NCBI GenBank assembly: GCA_951799405.1
Contig: OX637338.1
Coordinates: 9,486,001 to 9,550,000, forward strand
Length of the DNA stretch: 64,000 bases
Source of the DNA: Agapetus fuscipes
Taxonomy: Eukaryota; Arthropoda; Insecta; Trichoptera; Glossosomatidae
Direction of reading: 5' to 3'
Below the pieces are notes generated by a model. The model made no database searches. It saw nothing but the letters and a program-made list of their open reading frames with translations, and had not been told where the DNA came from. Shown piece after piece: positions 32,901-44,100 of the stretch. Each line of letters begins with the position of its first letter. Position 1 is the stretch's first letter. A program made the translations under genes and the position numbers.

Positions 32901-34094
32901 CAGGTGCCTATTTGATTGTTTATCTACCTACTTAGTTTATTTTTGCCATATCATTTGTGTTTTTTATTATTTTTTTCTTTGCACAGTGTACCTATATTTT
33001 TGTGATTGTATGACTAATCTTTTTTGAATAAATAAATATTGTGCAAAATCTAATCGTTTTATTTTGACAGCTTTGGCAATAATAATAATATTTATTATTA
33101 ATATCAGGGCAGATAATAATATATGAATATAGTGGTGTGGGTGTACCCGCCTGTCGCGTGTTTATACACACATGCATACAAGATCAAAGTCCGAATAGGT
33201 ACTTGTTGAGGCAGCGAAGCAAGAAAGACGGAGAAGGGGGTTTCGAAGTACGTACCTACCTCAAAGCTATAGAGTGGCTTCTCTAAGTACCTATATACTC
33301 TGTGCAAGCGTAATCAATGTCTGAAAAGTCAAAGACAATAATGCTATGGACTCGACAATTTTGGTAGGTATTTTTTTTTTTTTTGTTAATTTAAAACTCG
33401 AAAACCTTTATTTTCTGTGAAAACTAAAAACAATTTGGAAAATATAAAATAATTGTTAACCCGTTGAAAAGAAAAAAGAAGGAGGTAATAATTAAATTGA
33501 GTTTGTTCTTACTTTTGGATTAAAAACAATTTTATTTCACAACTGTGTTTTTTCCATTGCAACGTTTTAATTATGAAATGATTCCGTGAAACTTTTCACG
33601 GAAGAAACATGTTAAGGTTATACGAGAGCTTAAGAAGATTATTAATATCGGGACTAAAGAACCTCTTTAATAAGTTTTATGAAACTAAAATCGTAATTTT
33701 ATGTCAAATAACTTTGACTGATCATGGCCAGATGTCGTTGCTGAAGTATATAACTTAATGTTCTTACTCAAGCATTACGTTTCATAAAAAAATAATGTAA
33801 ATTATCTTGACACTCTTAGCGAGCGTTTTAGTTTTTATAAACTTGTGTTTAAACGCTATTGTTGAGTATTTACGACCGCATGGCTCATATAGTAAGTTAT
33901 GCATCAAAAATTGCAAAAATAAATGATTTGACACAAGTATTATTCTATGTTAGAATTATTTAACTTTTTTTGCATTTTGAATCGACACGAAGGACGTGTG
34001 CCCAGAGCATGTTTTGTCGTTTTAACAAAGGCATGCCAAAGTACTGTTTCGTCTATCTCACACAATATATTATGTGGATATTTTTTTTCATATA
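32901..34094. other. AT-rich DNA, no gene recognised
   Basis: Nothing supportable was seen apart from short homopolymer and ATT-type runs near 33080. Confidence 0.35.
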
Positions 34095-34843
34095 TCGCAC
34101 GCTTCTAATTAAAGAACAATAAGTCCAAAAATAAGAATGATGGGAAATTACGTTTGATGTTTTGCATGTTTGACTTGTTGCACTAATGTACAAAAAACCG
34201 GTAAAATGGCCTTTTTTTCTCAAAATATAAGAAATGAATCTAAAAGTAGATTTCAACCTTTAATTTTGTATAGCAATTACCATCACTTGAATTTACTTAA
34301 CTTTTAGTAATAAACTCAGATTAAAGTTCTTTACAGATCACCGAAGTTAAGCTACATTGGGCGCGGATGCTACTTGGATGGGTGCCCGCTAGGTACACCG
34401 CGTGTTGTTGGCATTTCTTGGACCGGTCCGTAGTCCAGTGGCAACACTTCGGACTCGTAAATGGAAGGTTGTGGATTCGGATCCCGGCGGAGCACAAAAA
34501 TATAACATTTATATTTCCAAATTTACTCTTCGCTGGGTTGAAAAATTCATAAGCCTTTACCAAAGACCAATTTTACAACAACTGGGTCTTGCTTGAGAAT
34601 TGGCGCTTTCTACAGCGACGACCAAGCTCGCAGGGGGCTCTTAAGGTGTAATACACACAAAAACAACGCTTACCAAATAAATCATCCTAATATTATTTAT
34701 TCTTGTTAATGTACCTATTCATATTCGTCCAAATTGAACGACTGTCACATTCCAGCTTTTCTTTTCACATTTTTATGGCGTTTCTACATTAAAATCGATT
34801 TTCCCAATTTCGGAGTTATTGCTCTTTACGATTAAGGGTGCGA
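34095..34843. mobile_element. MITE family M1, diverged copy split by a SINE
   Basis: The left arm (TCGCACG start, 34095-34240) and the right arm (34715-34843, ending GGGTGCGA) match the intact M1 copies at 51.55 and 55.05 kb. A family B SINE (34334-34690) lies between them. Confidence 0.7.
34334..34690 (+). mobile_element. SINE family B with 5S rRNA and tRNA modules
   Basis: 34336-34412 is the 3' two-thirds of a 5S rRNA-like sequence (GATCACCGAAGTTAAGC, then TACTTGGATGGGTGCCCGC). It is followed within a few bases by a tRNA-like module with TAGTCCAGTGG and GGATTCGGATCCC (34428-34490), and then by the shared tail. Confidence 0.85.
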
Positions 34844-34977
34844 TGCGGATCTTTTGTATATGTACGTATTTTTTTTATATTTTCAAAGTGTAGGTCCTAG
34901 CGATAGCAAACCAGTGTATTAATAAAGTTTGGCGATAAAATTTTATTTATCACTTTTTATCTTCTTTTATATCTTAT

Positions 34978-35060
34978 CAGTCCGTAGTGCAGTAGTAACA
35001 CTTCGGACTCTGAATGGAAGGTTGTGGATTCGAATGCTAGCGGAGCACACAAAATATACC
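34978..35060 (+). mobile_element. SINE family B, tRNA-module fragment
   Basis: TCCGTAGTGCAGTAGTAACA through GGAAGGTTGTGGATTCGAAT matches the family B tRNA module only. Confidence 0.65.
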
Positions 35061-35077
35061 ATTTATCCTTGTAATTT

Positions 35078-35340
35078 ATCCTTTGTCGGGGTTATAGCCG
35101 CGGGGGCCAAGAGGGCTGATCTTTCTAGCGTGTTTCGAATGGAACAACGTTGGTTCGATCCCCGCTTGGGTCACTTGACTTTAACTTTGACCCTGGTTCA
35201 ACAGATGCTATTGGGTAATTATTATTTAATCATTCATTAATAATAAACAATAATGAATTATTAAATGATGATATTAATACCTGTTTCTGGCCAGGCAGAA
35301 TAGGTTGGTGAATTGCATTCCTCTTCACAATTTTTTTTTT
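35078..35340 (+). mobile_element. SINE family E copy
   Basis: The head reads GTTATAGCCGCGGGGGCCAA. A perfect B box, GGTTCGATCCC, lies at about 35152. The 3' block is CTGTTTCTGGCCAGGCAGAA. Other copies are at 53.4 and 55.3 kb. Confidence 0.7.
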
Positions 35341-35443
35341 AATTAAAAAAAATATATATATGTATGTATATATATAACCAGTAAATACTAAATATACCAG
35401 ATCCTCGATTGATAGATTGGTTGATTTTAGGTTTTGGTTTCAA

Positions 35444-35655
35444 TTTGTAAATACACATGCAGCATTTGTTAGTGCGATTTTACAAGTGTGTGCTTGTGAG
35501 AATGCACTTTATATGAATCTTAAATGTTAACATACCTTTTCAACTTAGATTATAGATTGTGGTTATCAAGCGCAAAACTTTGCCGGTTCACTTTGCCAAT
35601 GTCACCCCTGTGTCAGGAAAGGTCGGCTAAAGTTGTAGGGCTTATATTCATTTAT
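35444..35655 (+). mobile_element. Repeat family C, rearranged copy
   Basis: The tail half of the unit (35444-35560) comes before a separate head half (35581-35655), so two partial copies abut. Confidence 0.65.
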
Positions 35656-35716
35656 ATATTCAATGTCTTTCAAATTTCTTCAAATACAGTAAAAAAGTAC
35701 GAAAGTTCAATAATAA

Positions 35717-35964
35717 TCTGCAATCTATAGTGCAAAGATATATTAACATTCAAAACACATATCAAATGCATGCCCACAAACAGACACTTGTATGTTCGCA
35801 CATACAAATGCTGAGTGTGTACTAGTAATTAAAAATCAAAACCTCAAATGAACATAAGCCCTGCAACTTTTGCCGACCTTCCCTGGAACAGGGGTGACAT
35901 TGAGCAACTGAACTATTTTTTACAGTATGTGTGGTCAGCGCCATACCAACCTATAAGTCAAGGT
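35717..35964 (-). mobile_element. Repeat family C copy
   Basis: A full minus-strand unit ending at CCTTGACTTATAGG (35964). Confidence 0.85.
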
Positions 35965-35984
35965 ATGCGTGTAATTAATAACAT

Positions 35985-36180
35985 TCTAATCTAATCTAAG
36001 TTGTAAAGATATGCAACATTGGGGATTCACATTAGATGCATTCTCACAACACGTTTTACACGCAGAACCATTTTCTACAACATGGGTGGTCAGCCGCAAA
36101 TCAACCTATAAGTCAATGAATATACACAACAAATTACATTTAAAAATAAACATCTAGATAATTTACAATTTCCAAAAAAG
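35985..36180 (-). mobile_element. Repeat family C with RTE-type 3' UTR, internally deleted
   Basis: Repeat C (35985-36118, middle deleted) continues on its 5' side into AATGTAATTTGTTGTGTATA. That is the same leader seen in the two RTE-joined copies at 13.8 and 30.3 kb. Confidence 0.65.
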
Positions 36181-37981
36181 GTTTTCGATTTCTATAATAA
36201 TTTGGAAGCTCCCATACACCCAATAGAGTAATATAATAGTATTGGTTTCAAAGCCACGCGAACACGTGAAAGTTAAACTCCAAGTATGAAAGTCAACGTT
36301 TTAACTGAGCCGCGGCGCATACACATAATGTATCAAGAATAAAGCAGCACCTCTCACGAGCGTCTCAATTTCTATATATTATAATAAAATGAACAATGTT
36401 TTACGTTTAAAACACGAGAACTCCTGTGTTAGCAGAGTTATAGGTATATTAGAGTTATATATTATGTCAATGTCGCTATGTCTTTTCACATATGTAGTAT
36501 GACATTTTACGTTTTAACTCAATCATAACGTAAACAAAAAACCTATTAGGTCTTATACAGCGCTTCAAGTTTGCGTTATAATTTTGATGTATTTTGACAA
36601 AACGATTTATTCGAGTAACAACGTTAAGTTTTATTTTCTTGAATATGAACTTTGTAAAGCCAGCGAAATAAATTTTGTTTTGCCAATGCTCCGCGAATAA
36701 TTATTATTTTCTAAGGTTCCCGGAGCGGCCGCATGGCGCTGAAATCAGTCAAAATTGTGTATGGAACTCTTTCTTTTTCCATTATTAAATATTACTTGGA
36801 GGAGAAAAAATAAAACAAGTATTGCATTACAAACATAAAAAATATTACTTCAAATCCTAAAAAGAAAATATACCATTATAATGCAATTTTAGCTACACGA
36901 TCGTATGCAAAATTTGGGTACTTTTTAAATAATTATAAAAAATCAATGAAAAGTTTAAAAAAATAATTTTCATCTAGAAAAAATAAAACTAATCAAAATG
37001 AATGTTTTGAAATAAAAAAAAGTTAGGATTTATTCATAAGAACAGTGGAAATCTCCATTTAAGGTATCTCCGTAAATAAAATTATTTTGAATTGGTATTT
37101 TATGGAAAAAAATACCTAATTTTATGTGTTAATTTAAACTGGAGAAAAAATACTACCTTACCATTCAAAATATGGGTTATTTCGGTCATCAAAGTTGGGC
37201 GCGCTGACCTCTCAATCACCCTTAATCAATTATTTTTATAAGTCGTAAATAATTTCAGTCGTAAGGGAAAATTAAATTTAATGTTGGTCTTGGCAAATAA
37301 GCGCCAAAAACAATGACACAATATAATGTGAACACAATATAAAATACCAATGCAATATTAATGGCACAATTGCAATATTGCATTCTGTTTCATAAAAATA
37401 TTTTTGAGGTTAAGAACCCGTAATATATTTTCACAACTAACATTGGAATATATAGCCAGTTTGTACAATACCACGATGAATTTTAAATTATCTGTATGAT
37501 TCTTTTTTTTACCGACGCATAGTTAAACTTAACACGTAAAATAATTTAATTCCTACATTATTAATTTAATCCCATTCGATGTTTGAATAAACCGCAACAG
37601 CTAAATGCCATTAGAAGAAAAAGATTCTGTTTTGTTCAAAAAATATTTTGTTCAAATGTGTGTGGAGACGGAAAACCGATAGTTGCCGCTAAAAATCGCT
37701 GTCTGACGTCACTATCGAAACTTTTTCAAAAAATTTTCGTGTGTCTAAACTGAACCTTAGATGTTATTAGTCAATGGCATTGACTAATGTCAATGGTATT
37801 ATTTTTTCACATAAAATTTGATACTTTCATATGGTTTAAACATTGTTTAAAAAATTAAGAGTTGATGTACGATGATGTTATCACGACGTTATGTTTAATT
37901 TTTCATACAACCATTGAAAAGTAATAAAAAAGTGAAATTCACGGCATAAACGATACCAAGTATTTAGCGTCACTTATGTAG
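36181..37981. other. Upstream region of slowmo
   Basis: AT-rich. No gene or bounded repeat was recognised. Confidence 0.4.
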
Positions 37982-37989
37982 TATCGATA
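37982..37989. promoter_or_regulatory. DRE-like motif upstream of slowmo
   Basis: An exact TATCGATA, the DREF-binding word common in promoters of insect housekeeping genes, lies 162 bp before the slowmo ATG. Confidence 0.45.
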
Positions 37990-38150
37990 AAGTAACAGGT
38001 ATTTGCACATCCTTACTGCAAGTGCGAAACGCGAAGACTTTTCCGATTTCTGTCTTTTCGAGTCAAAAATCGGAAGCGAGTGTCCATCTTCTGGCACTCC
38101 GATGTGGGATCGTTTTATAAGTGCGAAACGAAGGAAATTGGCAAAACAAA

Positions 38151-41100
38151 ATGAGGATTTGGACATCTGAACATACTTTCAAGTAGGTTCCGTTTAACGT
38201 TTCGTCATCCTTTCGATAAAAAATTATGTCTTGAAGGACGAAAGTGTCAGATTGATCTTCCTTATTTTTTTGCATTTCAGTCATCCTTGGGAAACTGTGG
38301 CCCAAGCTGCATGGAGGAAGTATCCAAATCCCATGAATCCAGCTGTAATTGGAACGGATGTTGTGGAAAGAAACGTTGTGGATGGAGTTTTACATACTCA
38401 TCGATTAGTTAGCTCGAAATGGTACTTTCCCAAGTGGGCTCAAGCTGTAAGTTTACCACCTACTTTTATTATTAATTGGCTTCTTAATCTATCTTACTGA
38501 TAAATAACCATGGCATTGTGCTTAACTTCGACTGTGAAATTATTTAAGATGTCTTTCACATTATAACCTATTTTGCTGTCAATTGAGCGATCGTTTGTAC
38601 GAAATATTGTCCGACGTTCTTTCTGTTCTTATATAATGAAAAAAAATCTTTCATTTATCTATGTGATTTGTAGGTATAATATATAAAAATTAGATAATTA
38701 AAAACTGTTCAGAACGTCATAGAACAAACTATGAATATAATATATTGGTACATATATGCCTGACAACAATGTATCGTAACAGCTGTCAAAATACAAAGGT
38801 GTCGAAGTAATCAAAATTTGCTTTTCAGTTCCTTGATCAAGTCACATTTTTCGTATTATTTATTTGAGACATCAGTTGATAATAAGAGAGTATATATTTA
38901 CTATTCTTTTCATAATATCTGTCAAATTTCTTATAGATATTTTGACAAACAAAAGTTATCATTGTATAAATTACGTAACATTTTATTTTTGTACTAAGAA
39001 CTTTCTTGGCTTCAGGCTATTTAATCAAATTTAATTATTATTTTATATTATTGTGAATTTTTGTCTTGTTCATTAACATTTGATATTAAAAATTCCATTT
39101 ATTATCTCTACGCAAACAATATAATGCAAATATAATCATGTAGTAATAGTTTATAATACGTACAGTACCCGCTGTTATCATTTTGACATTTTTGTGTTTA
39201 TTCAGATATTGTCATGATTTTCATTTGTAGAATTTTTGCTTGCAAAAGCATTATGATTTGCAGAATATTGTTTTAATCTCCATTCAGTAAAAATATAGGT
39301 GGATCAAACTTTTTTTCAATGAATTGTCTGTTTATAAAAAACAATCAAAATCATTGAGGAATATTGTAGTGATTCACAGTTTAAAATAACTCTAATTAAC
39401 ATCTGAGATTTTGTAAAAAATATTTTTATTTCAACTATTTTAGGCTAGGTTCTGTCTAATGAAATGAAATTTGTCCATAATAAACCAAAATAAACCCATC
39501 ACTCATAGTAGGAATTTTTCATATAACGTTCATAAGTTTCTTGCCCATTAGTGCAATTAGAGATTGCAATCCGGATTCTTCGAAATTCGAAAATAACTGA
39601 AAAATCCGGATTTTCTGGAGTTTTTTTAAATCCGGTTTTTAAAACTCAAATCCGGTTTCTTCGGATTTTAGCCAAAATTGAGTTCAATGCATAATATTTT
39701 ATATTTATCCACAAATTTTCATTCTAAGTAGTTCGATTACCTACTCTAATAAGCAAATTCGAACAATATTTGAATTGGTAGGATTAGCTATAGGCTGTAG
39801 GTACTTTGTTTGAGCGAATTTGGCGCGAAATCCGTGATTGGCTCTGTTTATGCCCATATAAGGCAATAAACCGAGCAACGCGAGACGTGCGCGTGCCGCG
39901 GGCGCGACGGACGCCCCACGCCCCGCTCACTCACCGAGACACTTGACGCTTTCATGTTTTTAAGATCTCATTTTCTAAATAAGACTGATTAATATGTACT
40001 AAATTAATGTCATAAACTATAAATTAATGTCACTAAATTAATGTTATCTTGTGTGAAAATTTCTAACCGACCATTGTTTGACAACGGCAAATTTAATTTG
40101 AGGATGAATAATACGTTTTGTTGCATTTGATTTTATGTTATGTTCAGTTTATGACTATGTTAGTTAACTAATTTACCTATATAAGGGAAAGATGACTGAT
40201 ACCCAAAGTTTTGTTGATTATTTTAGTTGATTTTATTTGTCGTGTCTGAATAAATGCAGATTTTAAATTCTGTTTTATTTCAATTTATCAAATCACCTTA
40301 AAACTTAGAAAAATCCGGATTATCCGGTTTATCCGGAAATTAATCAAAGGAAAATTGGAAAATTCGGATTTCAAAAAAATCCGGATTTTGCATTCTCTAA
40401 GTGCAATATATATTATTTTTGTGTGGATAGTTCTTTTTTTCAAACAAGTTAATTTATTATGGTGAAATTTAATAGGGTAATTTCACACTTTTTTTTTCTT
40501 TCGTAAATTGATAGATTTAAGTTATTAAAATAGTCTCCCGTTTTTTTTTTTTTTTAATAATGCGTATTTTTTTAATTAGGGCGCTTTTAAATTTGTCATT
40601 TTTCCATTTCCGGTGAAACGGCCCATTTTTTGCATTTGGGCGGATGTGACGTCGATGGATCTCATTCGGCTCAGCTGTCATTCAGTCGTGTGTATTTTTG
40701 TATGGCGGATTTGTTTACATTTGACGAGTATATCTATTTTCATCAATTTCAACTATTATTTGCACTTTAAAGTTAGTTGTGCCGTGTATAAAGTATAATT
40801 GAATTGGTGTAATCATCAAAGATGACTGAAAAGGGCTTTGAAAAGGCTCAATCTGACAATTTACCGGAGGTCGATGCTATGATGATGTATGTGTATTTCT
40901 CGAAGAACAAGGACTTCATAAGTTCAGAATTACGTGGAGTAAAAGCTTCAAGGTAAGAAAAATAGTTCTGTTTATGTGTCAAAGTTCATTTAGATTCATA
41001 AATTCTCCAGATATTATACGTTTTCATGCAAACATCTTTCCTTTACAAATTCTGTAACCTTACTTATTCAAATTGCAATACTGCCATGTCATAGCTTCTA

Positions 41101-44100
41101 AATCTTAATATAAAGGCTAAATTAATTGTTTATAAAGCTTACTTCCTTTATTACATCATTAAAAGTTGTTTGTAATCACATAACCTTACTTTACACCAGT
41201 CAAGGGTTGTGCACTTGCAATATATCCTAACCCTTATTCCGTTTGTTTGTTTTTAGATCTTCGAGAGAAAGTTACGGAGACAATGCCATTGGCTATGTGC
41301 AAGTGAAACGCGATGGAGCCATTTGCACTGTTAAGGCCCGTATAACACCAGAACACAAAGTCCGTACAAAAGCATACGCGGTAACCTTGATCACCGATGA
41401 GGAACAAGGCACTGTTGAATCATGTGTCTGTGAAGATTGTCCAGCATCTCAAGGTCAGTAATGAATATTAGATTCACGAGGTGTCATGATTCCTTTGTAA
41501 AAGCAATAAAATGTAAGAGATCTAATTAGCAGGCTCGGCTCACCAAATAATTGCTATCTGTAATCTAAGATGCAAAGATATGTTAACATTTAAGATTCAT
41601 ACCCACAAACGGACATGTGTAAGTTCGCGCTTACGAATTCTGTATGTGTACCTACTTACAAATTAAAATCCAATCTTCAAACGAACATACATCCTGCTAC
41701 TGGTGCCGACCTTCCCTGAAACGGGCGACATTGGCAAAGTGAAACATATTTTATAGTGTGGGCGGTCAGACTCATATCAATCCATTGGCCAACATTATGG
41801 CCTTGCTGACTGCAAATATTTTTTCTTTTTAATTTCATTATTTTTCTAAAAAAAACAATATTTTGTGAAAAAATATTCTAATTTTTACTTAAAATTTATG
41901 TCAACAAAATAAGTGAATATCTTTTGTTAATTCATCAATATATAAAGTATTAAAGCAGAGGTCTACATTATTTGCATCTGTATTATTCAAAATGAAACAT
42001 TTTTTTATTTTTACTCTCTTACAGGAGGTTGCAAGCATGCAGTAGCCTTTCTGTCATGGGTGCATCGTCGCAGCGAAGAGCCAGCAAAGACAGAAGTGAA
42101 ATGTTACTGGAAGCGGTCAAAGATGGCAGAGATAGGCTCAGCTGTGAAATTCATAAAATGTAGGGATTTAGGAGAACTTAAAACTTTCACAGCTGGGCCT
42201 TCGAGTAACGGAAAGTTTTTGGCATCCGTCGTTAAAGCAACGAAGGAAGCTGACGTCAAGGATGTCCTCCTTATGAAGTATTTTAAGGAGGGCAATCCTA
42301 TAGAATCCCTTAGCATCCATAGATTAATGGAGGAATTTATAGACGATGGAAAAGGCACGACCCCTCAGCAATTTCAAACACACTGTGAAAATAGAATGAG
42401 TGTTGAGGCGTGCAACGAGGCAGCCAAGGAAACTCTGGAGCAGGCTGATTGCACTCTTTGGTACGAGTTGAGGTATGGGAGAATCACAGCATCCAAGATC
42501 CATGAAGCGTCACGCTGTCACACTCCTGATGGCTCTCTTGTGGAGCAGCTGTTGGGAGGAAAAATTTTTGAGACGGCAGCTGTGACACGTGGCCGAAAAC
42601 TGGAAGAGTTGGTTTTCAAAAAAATCAAAAAGCAATATCCCGATCTGAAAAAATGTGGATTATTGCTATCCAAGCATTATCCATTTTTTGGAGCTTCTCC
42701 TGATGGAGTATCTCAAGAATATGTACTTGAGATAAAATGTCCAAGCACCGAAAAATGGATGGAGAAATATTTTGTCAACGACAAACCCACTCCGAAGTTC
42801 TTTGCACAAATCCAAATGCAAATGCATTTTACAAAAAAGAAAAGAGGAATATTCTGTGTTGCCAAACCGGATTTTGAAAAGAGTTGTGAGACCGTTGAAT
42901 GCACTGTGGAGTATGATGAAAATTATTGTTTAGATTTAATGGAAAAAGCATGTGAATTTTGGACTAAAACATTATTTTTTAGATTATTTCAATAAATGTT
43001 TTATTTTATATGAATTAATTTTTATCTGTAATGTTGATCTGCTATTCTTGTTCTTATTCTCTCAACATTCTGAATAATTATATACTTGAGAATGTTATTT
43101 ATTGTTTGTATCCCTTGACTTATAGGTTGGTATGACGCTGAACACCCATGCTGTAAAAAATGGTTCACTTTGCCAATAAAAGGACGGCAAAAGTTGCTGG
43201 GCTTTTGTTCATTTGAGTATTCATTTATAATATGATTTTTGAATTGTAAGTACACATGCAGCATTTGTAAGCGAGAACTTACACTTGTCTGTTTGTGGGT
43301 GTGTATTTAATAGGAACTTTAAATGTTTATGTATATTTTCAACCTAGATTACATTAGACTTTATGTATTACACTGTGGGTACTTTGAAAAGTATAGCTAT
43401 AAGGTGTTTTAATGCATATTTACCAAAGTCTAACAATTTTAAAGTATAGTTATTTATGTATTTTATAATTGCTGTTTCTTAACTACTTTTTTATATTTGA
43501 TATATGTGATAACTACTTTGTTAACAAAAGGTTCACTTGCCAATATTACCTCTGTTCCAGGGAAGAGCGTCAAGTTTAAGGGCTTGTGCATTCAGTTTAA
43601 ATTTGGGTCTTTATTTTGTTAATGAACATGCAGCATATTATGTAAACGTTAACTTACACAATATGCCTGCTTATAGAAATGTATTTAATATGAATCATAA
43701 AGTCATGTGTATCTTTACCATTTAGATTATAATGTAAAAATGCACTACTTAACAATACCTGGTATTGGAGTTTTTCATATGTTCTTATTATGTAGGTATC
43801 ATCTTTCTGTTGGTTTTTCTAATAAAAATAAAGAAGTTGTTGATTGAAGTGTACTTTATTAATAAAAAAGGCTTTCCATTATTAATACAAACATTAATAC
43901 TCATTATGTACATGTTGCAACAGATGTAAAGTGAGATTCAGAAAAATTGACCAGAATAGTAAATGTAACTTAGTAAGCAACATGTGAAATGAAGAGTTGA
44001 ATAGTAAAAATTAGATAAAAGCTATCAAGGTAAATTAAAACACATTAAGATTTAAAAATAATCTCAGTCATACAAGTGAAATGAAGAGTTGAATGGCAAA

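Noticed and set aside
34336..34412. 5S rRNA gene
   Set aside because: Truncated at the 5' side, joined to a tRNA-like module and repeated at 58.4 kb in the same arrangement. It is part of a SINE.
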